From Sphingobacteriaceae bacterium (GTDB taxonomy: Bacteria; Bacteroidota; Bacteroidia; B-17B0; Aurantibacillaceae), in contig CANKBS010000010.1 of assembly GCA_947480015.1 (NCBI GenBank), positions 45,413 to 109,412 on the forward strand: DNA of 64,000 nucleotides, written 5' to 3'. The position numbers and the translations under genes were made by a program. This document shows, one piece after another, positions 47,368 through 55,332 of the stretch; position 1 is the first letter of the stretch; the number at the start of each line of letters is the position of its first letter. The notes below the pieces were generated by a model that saw only the letters and a program-made list of their open reading frames with translations, had not been told where the DNA came from and ran no database searches.

Positions 47368-48099
47368 TTAATTATAATAAAATTCGTTAGGTTTTCTTTT
47401 ATATAAAGGGAGTATCCATCCCAAACGAATGCCGCTAACAATATCAAGTCGGCGTGTATTGTCTGGCATACCGGTATCGTAATTTACTTTGCGAATATTT
47501 TTTGTAAAAGATTCGTAACATTCGATGCCGCCATAAAAATTAAGCATTTTGTTATCACTTAAAAACATGTATCCAATAAATTGAGTACACGAAAAACCCA
47601 AACTTAAACGATCATAACCGTAACGCAGATTTCCTTTAACCGCTGCTATTTTTTGCTGTGCATCGTAAATATTAATACGGCTTTGAAAATAGCCAGCACC
47701 CAAGTCAAGCATTAATCCCGAATTGGGATTGGCACTAGCCAGATGTAAAATTTTTCCCACATAAGCGTGTAAACCCCATCCTCTTTCGGTCACGCGCACA
47801 TCAGCCGGGTAACCTTCATTATCTACCACATAACCCTCCGAGTTTTTTAATTGTTTTAAAACATCTTCTTTTACATTGCGGCTAAACATGTAATTACTCT
47901 CCATACCATATAGCCAGTTCTTCTTAGTTTTATAAGAAAAAGATAGTCCTATGTTTAAATTAGGACCAAAACGACTGGCCAAATCGGCAAAAGGCAATTG
48001 TCCACCCACATGAATACTTACCAGTGGCACAGATAAGGCTGAATCTATCTGGGCCTTAGCAAACAACGATAAAAAAAGCAGAACAACAATAAATCTCAT
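47368..48099 (-). CDS. Predicted outer-membrane beta-barrel protein, unrecognised
   Basis: A 243-residue exported protein: signal peptide FIVVLLFLSLFAKAQ, then alternating polar/hydrophobic strands with many aromatic residues (for example NIGLSFSYKTKKNWLYGMES, SLGFSCTQFIGYMFL), ending in YYN. It resembles small 8-10-strand barrels of Bacteroidota. Function unknown. An exact -7 box lies 8 nt before the ATG. The next gene, 8 nt downstream, is waaA, so the pair is probably co-transcribed. Confidence 0.72.
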   Translation of the reverse strand: MRFIVVLLFLSLFAKAQIDSALSVPLVSIHVGGQLPFADLASRFGPNLNIGLSFSYKTKKNWLYGMESNYMFSRNVKEDVLKQLKNSEGYVVDNEGYPADVRVTERGWGLHAYVGKILHLASANPNSGLMLDLGAGYFQSRINIYDAQQKIAAVKGNLRYGYDRLSLGFSCTQFIGYMFLSDNKMLNFYGGIECYESFTKNIRKVNYDTGMPDNTRRLDIVSGIRLGWILPLYKRKPNEFYYN

Positions 48100-48107
48100 T
48101 AGATTGG

Positions 48108-48115
48108 CAAAATTA
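48108..48115 (-). promoter_or_regulatory. -7 box before the barrel protein-waaA unit
   Basis: Minus strand TAATTTTG, an exact TAnnTTTG, ends 8 nt before the ATG at 48099. Confidence 0.5.
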
Positions 48116-48142
48116 CAGGATATTCTTAGATTAAAAAATCAA

Positions 48143-48877
48143 TTAGCCTTGCTTATCCAAAGCGGCCATTCTATTTTTATAAGTGGTAATTTTGGGGTTG
48201 ATGGTATCGCTTTCAACCAAACCATCCTTTAAACGCACAATACGATGTGCGTGCAGAGCAATGTCTTCTTCGTGGGTAACTAAAATGATAGTATTTCCCT
48301 GATTATGGATTTCTTCAAACAGGCCCATAATTTCAACCGAAGTTTTGCTATCCAAATTTCCGGTGGGCTCATCGGCTAATATAATGGCGGGTTTATTAAC
48401 CAGAGCTCTGGCAATGGCTACCCTTTGTCGTTGTCCACCACTTAATTCGTTTGGTTTGTGATTCATGCGGTTACCCAAGCCCACACTTTCTAATACCTCC
48501 TTGGCGCGGGCATCGCGGTCAAGCTTGCTAAATCCGGCGTAAACCAAAGGCAAAGCCACATTATCGAGGGTTGAAGCTCGGGGTAATAAATTAAAAGTCT
48601 GAAATACAAAACCTATTTGTTTGTTCCGTACCTCGGCCAGCTGGTTATCGCTCATTTGCGCCACCGATAAACAATTCAGAATGTATTCGCCCGAACTCGG
48701 ACTATCTAAACAACCCAGCATATTCATGAGAGTTGATTTACCGCTACCCGATGGCCCCATGAGGGCAACGTATTCGTTTTTAGAAATGGTTAATGAAACA
48801 TCTTTTAATGCTTCAATAATTTCATCGCCTATTTTATAGGTCTTTTTTAAATGCTTTATTAGAATCAGTTCTTCCAA
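48143..48877 (-). CDS. ABC transporter ATP-binding protein, LolD/MacB type
   Basis: ABC ATPase with Walker [11 protein letters not shown]-loop [12 protein letters not shown], signature [15 protein letters not shown], Walker [11 protein letters not shown] and switch VTHEE. Sequence type matches the LolD/MacB/FtsE group. The frame is open to 48964, but homology starts at [15 protein letters not shown], which favours a TTG at 48877 (244 residues); an ATG at 48922 is the alternative. No permease gene is adjacent, so its membrane partner lies outside the window or elsewhere. Confidence 0.85.
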   Translation of the reverse strand: MEELILIKHLKKTYKIGDEIIEALKDVSLTISKNEYVALMGPSGSGKSTLMNMLGCLDSPSSGEYILNCLSVAQMSDNQLAEVRNKQIGFVFQTFNLLPRASTLDNVALPLVYAGFSKLDRDARAKEVLESVGLGNRMNHKPNELSGGQRQRVAIARALVNKPAIILADEPTGNLDSKTSVEIMGLFEEIHNQGNTIILVTHEEDIALHAHRIVRLKDGLVESDTINPKITTYKNRMAALDKQG

Positions 48878-48991
48878 GTATGTAAAAATAGGCCATTTAA
48901 AAACGATTAAAAAACCACTCATACGATATTGTCTTAAATTTGAAAGATTTTTTACAATTGGCAAGCACCTTTATTTAGAACTTAAAAGCAG

Positions 48992-49660
48992 ATGAGTTTT
49001 TACCGCAGGATAAAATATTTTTTGGTTCATACATTGATGCTCAGCAATAAAGAGGCTCAAAGCCTTATTGAGAGCGGACAACTAAGTTTGGATGGCGAAA
49101 TTATCCGCGAAAATTTTTTTCTGAAAGACGAGCAGGAGATCAGAAGGAACGGGGAACTTTTAAGGACAGGTAAAAAGAACATCTATTTAAAATTCTACAA
49201 ACCATCTGGCTTTCAAAGCAGTTTAAACAAAACGGTTGCTGATAATCTCTCTTCCTTTTTTAAAGACTATGAAGGACTGGCCATAGCCGGCCGTTTGGAT
49301 AAAGCCTCGGAAGGCCTTTTGTTATTGAGTAACGATGGTAAATGGGTGGAAGAATTGTGTAATCCAAACTTTGAAAAAGAAAAAGAATATGAAGTTATTT
49401 TAAATAAAAAACCAGATGCTACTTTTTTGAACGACTTTTCGAAGGGGGTGAAAATTGGTGCCTATATAACTAAAGCCTGTTTTTGTGAACTAAAAGAGGG
49501 AAATACCATTGGGGTAATCTTAAAAGAAGGAAAAAACAGACAGATTCGAAAAATGTGCAAAACCCTGGGTTATGAAGTGTTAAGCCTTAAGCGACTAAGG
49601 ATCGGCGACCAATTACTCGATAATTTAAAGTCCGGCGAAATTGAACTTATCAAAATTTAA
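48992..49660 (+). CDS. Pseudouridine synthase, RsuA/RluB/RluF family
   Basis: rRNA pseudouridine synthase of 222 residues. It has an N-terminal S4 RNA-binding domain (about 1-60), LKFYKPSGFQSS, the catalytic GRLDKASEGLLLLSNDG near 92-108 with the nucleophilic Asp, and LKEGKNRQIRKMCKTLGYEV near 170-189. The target base is probably in 23S rRNA (RluF-like), but this is inferred. It diverges from the ABC ATPase and is 67 nt from yceI. Confidence 0.88.
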   Translation: MSFYRRIKYFLVHTLMLSNKEAQSLIESGQLSLDGEIIRENFFLKDEQEIRRNGELLRTGKKNIYLKFYKPSGFQSSLNKTVADNLSSFFKDYEGLAIAGRLDKASEGLLLLSNDGKWVEELCNPNFEKEKEYEVILNKKPDATFLNDFSKGVKIGAYITKACFCELKEGNTIGVILKEGKNRQIRKMCKTLGYEVLSLKRLRIGDQLLDNLKSGEIELIKI

Positions 49661-49667
49661 CATTTAT

Positions 49668-49694
49668 ATGTTGTAACATTAGATGTTATAACAT
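49668..49694. promoter_or_regulatory. Twin palindromic operator of yceI (probable MarR site)
   Basis: ATGTTGTAACAT (49668-49679) and ATGTTATAACAT (49683-49694) are two near-identical 12-mers, the second a perfect palindrome, 15 bp apart start to start. They cover the -33 TTG and touch the -7 box. The downstream MarR regulator is the likely binder. Confidence 0.7.
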
Positions 49695-49701
49695 ACATTT
49701 G
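49671..49701 (+). promoter_or_regulatory. yceI promoter
   Basis: TTG (49671-49673) and TACATTTG (49694-49701) are 20 nt apart. The yceI ATG is 26 nt downstream. Both elements overlap or touch the palindromes, so bound repressor would exclude polymerase. Confidence 0.7.
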
Positions 49702-49727
49702 TGTCATATTTAAAACTAAACTAAAAC

Positions 49728-50327
49728 ATGAAAAAATTATTTACCACCGCAGCCGCTTCATTTTTAATGATGTCAGCCAGCATTGCTCAAACCAACTGGA
49801 AATTGGATGCAGCTCATTCTAAACTTGGATTTTCGGTAACCCACATGATGGTAGCTGAAACTGAAGGAAAATTTAAAGTATTTGATGGTAGTGTTAGCTC
49901 AAAAAGCGACATGGATTTTACCAATGCTTCTATCGCTTTCTCAGCGGATGCAACTTCAATTAATACCGAAGACGCAAAACGTGATGGTCACTTAAAAAGT
50001 CCTGACTTTTTTGACGTTGAAAAATTCCCTACAATCACGTTCAAAAGCACCAGCATGAAATTAGACGGTAAAGGAAAAACTTCTTACATTTTAGAAGGTG
50101 AATTAACCATGCACGGTGTTACCAAAAAAGTAAAATTAAACGCTATTGGTGCTGCTAATACAGTAAAAGATCCATACGGAAACATTAAAAATGGTTTCAA
50201 AGTTACCGGTGTTATTAACCGTAAAGATTTTGGTTTAATGTGGAATGCTGCCTTAGAAGCAGGCGGTGTTGCAGTTAGCGACGACGTTCAATTACAAATC
50301 AACATCGAATTAAACAAAGCTTCATAA
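49728..50327 (+). CDS. YceI family periplasmic protein
   Basis: Secreted lipocalin-like protein that binds polyisoprenoid-type lipids in characterised homologues. The 199-residue protein has a signal peptide (LFTTAAASFLMMSASIAQ), then WKLDAAHSKLGFSVTHMMV, GHLKSPDFFDVEKFPTITF, LTMHGVTKKVKLN and NRKDFGLMWN, all family hallmarks. It carries a twin-palindrome promoter, is followed by a terminator, and then by a MarR regulator gene, so stress-inducible control is likely. Confidence 0.93.
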   Translation: MKKLFTTAAASFLMMSASIAQTNWKLDAAHSKLGFSVTHMMVAETEGKFKVFDGSVSSKSDMDFTNASIAFSADATSINTEDAKRDGHLKSPDFFDVEKFPTITFKSTSMKLDGKGKTSYILEGELTMHGVTKKVKLNAIGAANTVKDPYGNIKNGFKVTGVINRKDFGLMWNAALEAGGVAVSDDVQLQINIELNKAS

Positions 50328-50341
50328 TAATTCATTCATAC

Positions 50342-50380
50342 AAAGGAAACACAGTGCTTTTTGGCCTGTGTTTCCTTTTA
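50342..50380 (+). terminator. Terminator between yceI and marR-type gene
   Basis: AAAGGAAACACAG (50342-50354) pairs perfectly with CTGTGTTTCCTTT (50366-50378) over an 11-nt loop. It partly separates yceI from the regulator and could allow limited read-through. Confidence 0.85.
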
Positions 50381-50412
50381 TAAATATTTCTTATTATTGC
50401 ATAAGCCTGCCA

Positions 50413-50862
50413 ATGAAACTGGAAAAAGAGATACAGCAAAAAACATTTAAAACGCCTGAACAAAAACTGGCGGTTAATTTGTTGTATACCACCAATTGGC
50501 TAAACGCGCATTACGGCGCTTTTTTTAAGGATACCGCATTAACCATTCAACAATACAACGTGCTGCGTATACTGCGTGGTCAGGCTCCTAACTATTGCAC
50601 TCTTAAATTAGTGAAGGAACGTATGCTTGATCGTATGAGCGATGCCTCGCGCATTGTGGATAAATTAGTCGCAAAAAACCTGGTAGTTCGCCACCAATGT
50701 CCTAACGACAGAAGAAGCGTGAACCTTCTTATATCAGAAGAAGGATTAACTACCTTAAAAAAACTCGATTTTATTGACGAGGCAACTCAGGAGATTTTTA
50801 AAAATTTACCCACAAAAAAAATCGAACAGTTAAACGATCTGCTCGATGATTTAAGAAGCTAA
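50413..50862 (+). CDS. MarR family transcriptional regulator
   Basis: Winged-helix repressor of 149 residues. The DNA-binding part includes LTIQQYNVLRILRGQ, LVKERMLDRMSDASRIVDKLVAKNLVVR (recognition helix) and the wing CPNDRRSVNLLISEEG. Helical dimerisation segments flank it. The ATG at 50413 is preferred to an in-frame TTG at 50368, which lies inside the terminator stem. Its position behind yceI and the palindromes ahead of yceI suggest that it controls yceI. The ligand is unknown. Confidence 0.9.
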   Translation: MKLEKEIQQKTFKTPEQKLAVNLLYTTNWLNAHYGAFFKDTALTIQQYNVLRILRGQAPNYCTLKLVKERMLDRMSDASRIVDKLVAKNLVVRHQCPNDRRSVNLLISEEGLTTLKKLDFIDEATQEIFKNLPTKKIEQLNDLLDDLRS

Positions 50863-50868
50863 CTTAAA

Positions 50869-51078
50869 CTAAATCTTTTTCAAAAATTCGGTTTTCAAAA
50901 CCAAACTACTGCCATCTACACGGCAATCTACTTCAGCGGTATCATCCGTTAGTTTAATGTTTTTAACCACCTTGCCTCTTTTTAATACCAAAGAAGACCC
51001 TTTTACTTTCAAATCTTTTATTAACGTTACTGAGTCTCCATCTTGGAGAATATTACCATTGCTATCTTTTGTTTCCAT
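50869..51078 (-). CDS. PhnA/YjdM-domain protein (short form)
   Basis: A 69-residue protein matching the C-terminal PhnA domain: [25 protein letters not shown] and [15 protein letters not shown]. The N-terminal zinc ribbon of full-length YjdM is absent, as in many Bacteroidota copies. Despite the family name, a phosphonate role is not established. An exact -7 box lies 4 nt before the ATG. Convergent with the MarR gene. Confidence 0.88.
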   Translation of the reverse strand: METKDSNGNILQDGDSVTLIKDLKVKGSSLVLKRGKVVKNIKLTDDTAEVDCRVDGSSLVLKTEFLKKI

Positions 51079-51082
51079 GGCG

Positions 51083-51090
51083 CAAAGTTA
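51083..51090 (-). promoter_or_regulatory. -7 box abutting the PhnA-domain gene
   Basis: Minus strand TAACTTTG, an exact TAnnTTTG, ends 4 nt before the ATG at 51078; a leaderless message is implied. Confidence 0.5.
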
Positions 51091-51170
51091 AATTTATTTT
51101 TAAAAAATAAAAGTGACTTATGTTTCGAAGTCTTGGGATACATTTTATAGTTCAAAATGTTTTAAGGGTT

Positions 51171-51317
51171 CATCCTTCGACAGGCTCAGGATGACGTTCA
51201 AGGTTCAAAGTTTCATCCTTCCGCAGGCTCAGGATGACGTTCGAGGTTCAAATTAGGTTAATTTATTTTCTTATGCATGCCCTGAGCCTTTTGCCTTGAG
51301 CGGAGTCGAAGGGTGAT
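51171..51317. repeat. Cluster of three REP-like units
   Basis: Units CATCCTTCGACAGGCTCAGG (51171-51190) and CATCCTTCCGCAGGCTCAGG (51214-51233), each followed by ATGACGTTC. An inverted unit contains CCTGAGCC and TGAGCGGAGTCGAAGGGTGA (51280-51314). Confidence 0.75.
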
Positions 51318-51331
51318 TCAAAGCGGTTCAT

Positions 51332-51363
51332 GGGTTCAAGGGTTCAAGGGTTCAAGGGTTCAA
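51332..51363. repeat. Tandem array of GGGTTCAA, four exact copies
   Basis: Four contiguous exact 8-mers; GGTTCAA-like variants also occur nearby at 51201-51207, 51244-51250 and 51325-51331, so the array seems to have grown from the local sequence. Confidence 0.9.
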
Positions 51364-51615
51364 AGTAAATCACTATTTTTCGCTTATAAGTCCTTATGCT
51401 TACATTGACGCATATACTGTGTGCTCTGATACCAATTAATTGAAGAGTGGCTTAAAAGGGTTCAAAATCATTCGAACCTTTCCAATTGATTTCCCAACAC
51501 ATTGGTCTATGATTGTGCAAATAACATACCTTTCATAACTTAAAGATAAATTTCATCGTATAAAAAAACAGAAAGACTTTATGAAATACCCTCTGGTGGG
51601 TATACGTATTATGTG

Positions 51616-51960
51616 TTATGGCTTAGCCAAAAAATAAATGGCTTCTTGCGGATCTTTCACTTCTAAATATAGTTTTTTATAATAACCCTCGCTCAAGTCA
51701 ACAATAATAACATTGTCGCGATTTACAAAATCACAAAAGACCTTCCCATCAGTAAATAAAAAAGTACCGGCACAAATGCCGTTGGGTATGGAAGTTCCCA
51801 ATAGTCTTAGCCCACCCATGTTTGATAGTTCGAAATCACTTTGGTATACATTTAACACATTATCACGTGTAACATCAATGGAACTTTTAAATGCCCATAA
51901 TTTATGCCAACCAAGTATTTCGAAATGAACTAAGTTTCCTTCGCGACTAATATTAACCAT
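51616..51960 (-). CDS. Small hypothetical protein, possibly PH-like fold
   Basis: A 114-residue soluble protein, all-beta in appearance with a C-terminal helix: ISREGNLVHFEILGWHKLWA at the start, FDFVNRDNVIIVDLSEGYYKKLYLEV-type strands, and DPQEAIYFLAKP at the end. This resembles bacterial PH-like domain proteins of about 110 residues, but I cannot name the family with certainty. It stands alone between the repeat region and the ars operon. Confidence 0.65.
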   Translation of the reverse strand: MVNISREGNLVHFEILGWHKLWAFKSSIDVTRDNVLNVYQSDFELSNMGGLRLLGTSIPNGICAGTFLFTDGKVFCDFVNRDNVIIVDLSEGYYKKLYLEVKDPQEAIYFLAKP

Positions 51961-52059
51961 ACTATTTTTAATTCCTGCAAAAATGAAAAAAACTTGAATT
52001 AATTGGAGTTCGCTTTTGGATGTTTATGCAAAAGATAATCAGTGCTTAACAAGTTTCAA

Positions 52060-52587
52060 TTACTTTCCACATCCAGCCGAGCTACAAGCACTTGTATCGC
52101 TGCAAGTACTACTATCAGTAACAGCCATATCTGAAGAAGAGTCGTTAGACTCACTGCTGAACGCGCCAGATGTACATTCAACCTGCTGATGTTGTTGGTA
52201 TTTATCATATTCAAAATAACTTAACACGCCGATACTTACTATTAAACTCAACCAAAAAACAGCTTTACTGATTTTAGTTTTTCTTTTTTCAGTTGCATTA
52301 GGTTCACAGGCGCAAGCATCTGCGGTATTACAATTGAGTTTCGGAAGAACATATAATGAATAATACGAAATAGTAAAGGATACCGCTGATACAGCAATTA
52401 ATACCGGTTCTAAGACACCAAACCAAGGTGATGATGCCAAACCAACTGTTGAAATGCCAAATAAACTGGCAATTGGACTCGCGCAAACACCTACGCAGGC
52501 ACCACTTTTACAACAGGCTAATAAAATGGGCGCTGATGAACTTAAGCCGCCGGTTAAACTGGTCCAGATTGTTCTTTTTGATTTCAT
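52060..52587 (-). CDS. MerT-like Cys-rich membrane protein, last gene of ars operon
   Basis: A 175-residue membrane protein with about three to four hydrophobic segments. Helix 1 carries LLACCKSGACVGVCASP, reminiscent of the vicinal cysteines of MerT-type mercury importers. A loop contains LNCNTADACACE, and the tail ends CSDTSACSSAGCGK. The high Cys content suggests thiophilic metal or As(III) handling, which is inferred. Its ATG overlaps the acr3 stop (ATGA), so the two are translationally coupled. Not a bona fide MerT, since no mer genes are present. Confidence 0.78.
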   Translation of the reverse strand: MKSKRTIWTSLTGGLSSSAPILLACCKSGACVGVCASPIASLFGISTVGLASSPWFGVLEPVLIAVSAVSFTISYYSLYVLPKLNCNTADACACEPNATEKRKTKISKAVFWLSLIVSIGVLSYFEYDKYQQHQQVECTSGAFSSESNDSSSDMAVTDSSTCSDTSACSSAGCGK

Positions 52588-53657
52588 ATTGCTTTATTTG
52601 AATAGTATTTTGTTCTTAACCAAAAGGCAAAACGAACCAGTAATATTAATGCGGGCACTTCTACCAATGGACCAATCACGCCTGCAAACGCTTGTCCGGA
52701 GTTAATACCAAAAACACCGATAGACACAGCAATAGCCAACTCAAAATTGTTTCCGGTGGCGGTAAATGAAAGTGCAACATTGTCTTTATAATCTGCGCCA
52801 GCAAAAAGGCCAACAAAAAACATCAAACTAAACATCACTGCAAAAAAGATCACAAGCGGAATGGCAATACGTACAACATCCATCGGAATACTCACAATCA
52901 TATTCCCTTTTAAACTAAACATCACAACGATGGTAAACAAAAGTGCCATTAAGGTGATGGGCGATATTTTTGGAATAAAACGATGATTAAACCACTCTTC
53001 CCCTTTTAAACGAATTAAGGCAAAACGGCTAATAACAGCAGCCGCAAAGGGAATACCAAGATAAATGCCAACTGTTTTGGCAATTTCAGCAATCGTGATA
53101 TTTATTGTTAATGCATGAATTCCAAATAATGGCAACATGATTTCTAAATAAAAATAGGCATACAAACTAAAGAAAAAAACCTGCAATAAACTGTTGATCC
53201 CTACCAATCCCGCTACCATTTCGCGATTGCCTTCTGCCAGTTCATTCCAAACAATTACCATGGCAATGCAAGGCGCTAAACCAATAATAATAAGGCCGGT
53301 CATATAGTCAGGATAATCACGTAAAAAAACAATGGATAAAATAAACATCAAAAACGGACCAACGATCCAGGTAATAAAAAAGGAAAGACTCAGTAATTTT
53401 GGTTTTGATAATACCTTTGGAATCTGCGAAAACTTCACTTTTGCCAATGGCGGATACATCATCAGGATGAGTCCGATGGCAAGCGGTATATTAGTAGTGC
53501 CACTCGAAAATGAATTAATAAATCCTGCCGACGAAGGAATAAAATAACCAATGGCTATCCCTAATAGCATGGCCGAGAAAATCCATAAGGTAAGATAACG
53601 ATCTAAAAAACTGAGTTTTTTAACTTTTCCAATGGGACTTGAATTTGTTTGAGTCAT
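52584..53657 (-). CDS. acr3: Arsenite efflux permease Acr3
   Basis: Ten-helix As(III) exporter of the ACR3 (BASS-related) family. The 357-residue protein has the conserved cysteine of helix 4 in GLAPCIAMVIVWNELAEGN (Cys130), essential in characterised ACR3, and the late helix TATGNNFELAIAV. Both ends overlap neighbours by 4 nt (ATGA), showing a tightly coupled operon with the phosphatase upstream and the MerT-like gene downstream. Confidence 0.95.
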   Translation of the reverse strand: MTQTNSSPIGKVKKLSFLDRYLTLWIFSAMLLGIAIGYFIPSSAGFINSFSSGTTNIPLAIGLILMMYPPLAKVKFSQIPKVLSKPKLLSLSFFITWIVGPFLMFILSIVFLRDYPDYMTGLIIIGLAPCIAMVIVWNELAEGNREMVAGLVGINSLLQVFFFSLYAYFYLEIMLPLFGIHALTINITIAEIAKTVGIYLGIPFAAAVISRFALIRLKGEEWFNHRFIPKISPITLMALLFTIVVMFSLKGNMIVSIPMDVVRIAIPLVIFFAVMFSLMFFVGLFAGADYKDNVALSFTATGNNFELAIAVSIGVFGINSGQAFAGVIGPLVEVPALILLVRFAFWLRTKYYSNKAI

Positions 53658-54277
53658 AATTTATTTTTGATCAATGAAAAAACATAAAAAGTTTCACAGG
53701 CTATCTGGCGACATCGCTCATCATATACCTGAGCTTCAAGAGCCGATCCATCAGAAGCTTTAGGGTCATCGTAGGTTGTGGCAATTCGTAAATCTACTCC
53801 TGGAATAAAAGGACAATTTTGTTCGGCCTCACTACAAGTCATAACAGCAGCGAAATCAGTTTTTGGATTTATGGGATGATCATAAACCTTCGAAAAACAG
53901 TCCACACTTTCACCTGACTGTCCATAAATGACTTTATACTTCGGATTTTGAATTTGCTCTGTTTGTTTAAGTTGAAAACCAATGCGCTTTAAAGCATCCA
54001 TGGCATTTTTATTAAAGGCCGTAGCTTCCGTGCCACCTGAGAATGCAGACACTTGATCAATAAGATAATAATTTGCAGCTACACTGGCCCACACTTGTCC
54101 GAAATGACTGCGCCTTGAATTATGTGTACAGATATAAATTAAGTTTACAGCTTCGTTCTTACTCTTTTTAGCCTGTATGTACTCAGCTAATTTTTTTAGA
54201 ATACCTTTTCTATCAGAACCGATAAGATCGAACTCCTTAATAAGTTGATTGCAGTAATTTTGAATCGACTTTAGCAT
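53654..54277 (-). CDS. Arsenate reductase-like low-molecular-weight phosphatase
   Basis: A 207-residue protein of the low-molecular-weight protein tyrosine phosphatase/ArsC fold. The CX5R loop is CTHNSRR (Cys50-Arg56) in LIYICTHNSRRSHFGQVWA. Further Cys residues lie near SGESVDCFSK, MTCSEAEQNCPFIPG and DERCRQIACE; they could relay the disulfide as in thioredoxin-coupled ArsC. Position between arsR-DUF6428 and acr3 supports arsenate reduction. The ArsC name is by context, so I leave the symbol empty. Confidence 0.88.
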   Translation of the reverse strand: MLKSIQNYCNQLIKEFDLIGSDRKGILKKLAEYIQAKKSKNEAVNLIYICTHNSRRSHFGQVWASVAANYYLIDQVSAFSGGTEATAFNKNAMDALKRIGFQLKQTEQIQNPKYKVIYGQSGESVDCFSKVYDHPINPKTDFAAVMTCSEAEQNCPFIPGVDLRIATTYDDPKASDGSALEAQVYDERCRQIACETFYVFSLIKNKL

Positions 54278-54287
54278 AGTCTATTGA

Positions 54288-54761
54288 TTAGCAGCAGCCA
54301 CTGCCCGGTGTACAACATGCTTGTTCTTTAGCTCCCAGATCAACTAAGTTTACTTTAAGTTTTTCAGGGGGGATACCGCATTTGTCGGAGGCCAGACAAT
54401 TGGTTTGTTTACTTTGCAAAAGAAAATTTTCGCCATCAAATGCCAGGTTGTATTTCCCTATGGTATCCGATTGATATTCCACCTCTATCTCGGCATCTTC
54501 AATACTCAATACCTTTTCAGAAAGTTCGATGATACTTAATAATTTTTGCGGTGCTAAGCGATGATCATAATCGGCCGCTTCCCACAATTGAAAATTAACG
54601 GTCTTTTCATCTCTCACTGTGCCACCACAATCAATAAAGTGTTTCGTAACCTGACCCACTTCCGTAACATGAAAATGAGACGGAATCAATGTTCCATTCG
54701 GTAATTTGAAATTCACCGCCGCTAAGGCTGGTAATTGCTTTTTAATTTCTGATAGTTTCAT
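54288..54761 (-). CDS. DUF6428 family protein of the ars operon
   Basis: A 157-residue protein conserved in Bacteroidota arsenic operons. It starts MKLSEIKKQLPALAAVNFKL, has a conserved HFHVTEVGQVTKHFIDCGG segment near 29-47 and a WEAADYDHRLAP motif, and ends in the Cys-rich CCTPGSGCC. The terminal cysteine pairs suggest As(III) or other thiophilic binding, which is inferred. It lies 10 nt upstream of the phosphatase gene. Biochemical role unknown. Confidence 0.82.
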   Translation of the reverse strand: MKLSEIKKQLPALAAVNFKLPNGTLIPSHFHVTEVGQVTKHFIDCGGTVRDEKTVNFQLWEAADYDHRLAPQKLLSIIELSEKVLSIEDAEIEVEYQSDTIGKYNLAFDGENFLLQSKQTNCLASDKCGIPPEKLKVNLVDLGAKEQACCTPGSGCC

Positions 54762-54812
54762 GGTTTTGTTTTAAATTTTTAATCGGTATTTGACGATATA
54801 CTATGAATAGAC

Positions 54813-55142
54813 TTAACAACACTTTGTTTTGCCTGAATAAGATTGAAAAATGGCCGTTAAATAATTTTTAGCATTTTCCCATTCCTTTTCATCTATACAA
54901 TAACAAACCTTTGCTCCGTCAATATCTCCTTTAATTAATCCGGCTTCTTTTAGTTCCTTTAAATGCTGTGATACTGTGCTTTGCGATAATGGCAACTCAT
55001 CAACTATATCACCACACACACATGCCTGTTTTTTAATCAATAAATTTAAAATAGCCACACGTGCAGGATGCGCCAAGGCCTTCGCGTACTTGGCAATTTT
55101 ATTATCCTTGATTGTAAATTCCTCTGTTTTAGTTATCCCCAT
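54813..55142 (-). CDS. arsR: ArsR family arsenic-responsive repressor
   Basis: Winged-helix metalloregulator of 109 residues. The As(III) site on helix 3 appears as ACVCGDIV (Cys41, Cys43), and the recognition helix reads [20 protein letters not shown]. Additional Cys residues lie at VCYC and in the C-terminal KCC. It is the first gene of the ars operon, with a perfect inverted repeat directly upstream of its ATG (55149-55164), fitting autoregulation. Confidence 0.93.
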   Translation of the reverse strand: MGITKTEEFTIKDNKIAKYAKALAHPARVAILNLLIKKQACVCGDIVDELPLSQSTVSQHLKELKEAGLIKGDIDGAKVCYCIDEKEWENAKNYLTAIFQSYSGKTKCC

Positions 55143-55148
55143 AATTAC

Positions 55149-55164
55149 ATCGTAAAATTACGAT
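55149..55164. promoter_or_regulatory. ArsR operator palindrome
   Basis: ATCGTA-AAAT-TACGAT, a perfect 6-bp inverted repeat with a 4-nt spacer, 6 nt before the arsR ATG. On the minus strand it contains TAATTTTA, a possible -7 box (one mismatch), so binding would block polymerase. Confidence 0.75.
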
Positions 55165-55305
55165 AATAAAAAGCTTAAAACAACTCTTTAACAGTTTTTA
55201 ATCGACATTAAGCGAACATTAACAATTAAAGTAATTCTCTTTTTGACGCATTTATTCTTAATGATTTGATTAAATACTTCTAATGAATGCTTGTTAAAGG
55301 CTCAA

Positions 55306-55313
55306 TAGTTTTG
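55306..55313 (+). promoter_or_regulatory. -7 box upstream of the PhoX-like gene
   Basis: TAGTTTTG, an exact TAnnTTTG, 19 nt before the ATG at 55333. No TTTG at the right -33 distance. Confidence 0.45.
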
Positions 55314-55332
55314 TGTCATAAAATATATAACT

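Larger units (their letters stand above)
51079..51615. other. Gene-free region rich in repeats
   Basis: 537 nt without a supportable ORF. It holds two direct copies of a REP-like unit (51171-51210 and 51214-51251), an inverted relative (51275-51317), and a GGGTTCAA tandem array (51332-51363). The rest, up to the gene ending at 51616, is plain AT-rich sequence with nothing recognised. Confidence 0.8.

Noticed and set aside
51332..51363. Tandem GGGTTCAA array as a CRISPR remnant
   Set aside because: Repeats are 8 nt and contiguous with no spacers; a simple tandem repeat. No cas genes in the window.
52060..52587. Calling the last ars gene merT
   Set aside because: Only a loose resemblance of the Cys pair in helix 1; no merA, merP or merR nearby and an extra Cys-rich tail.
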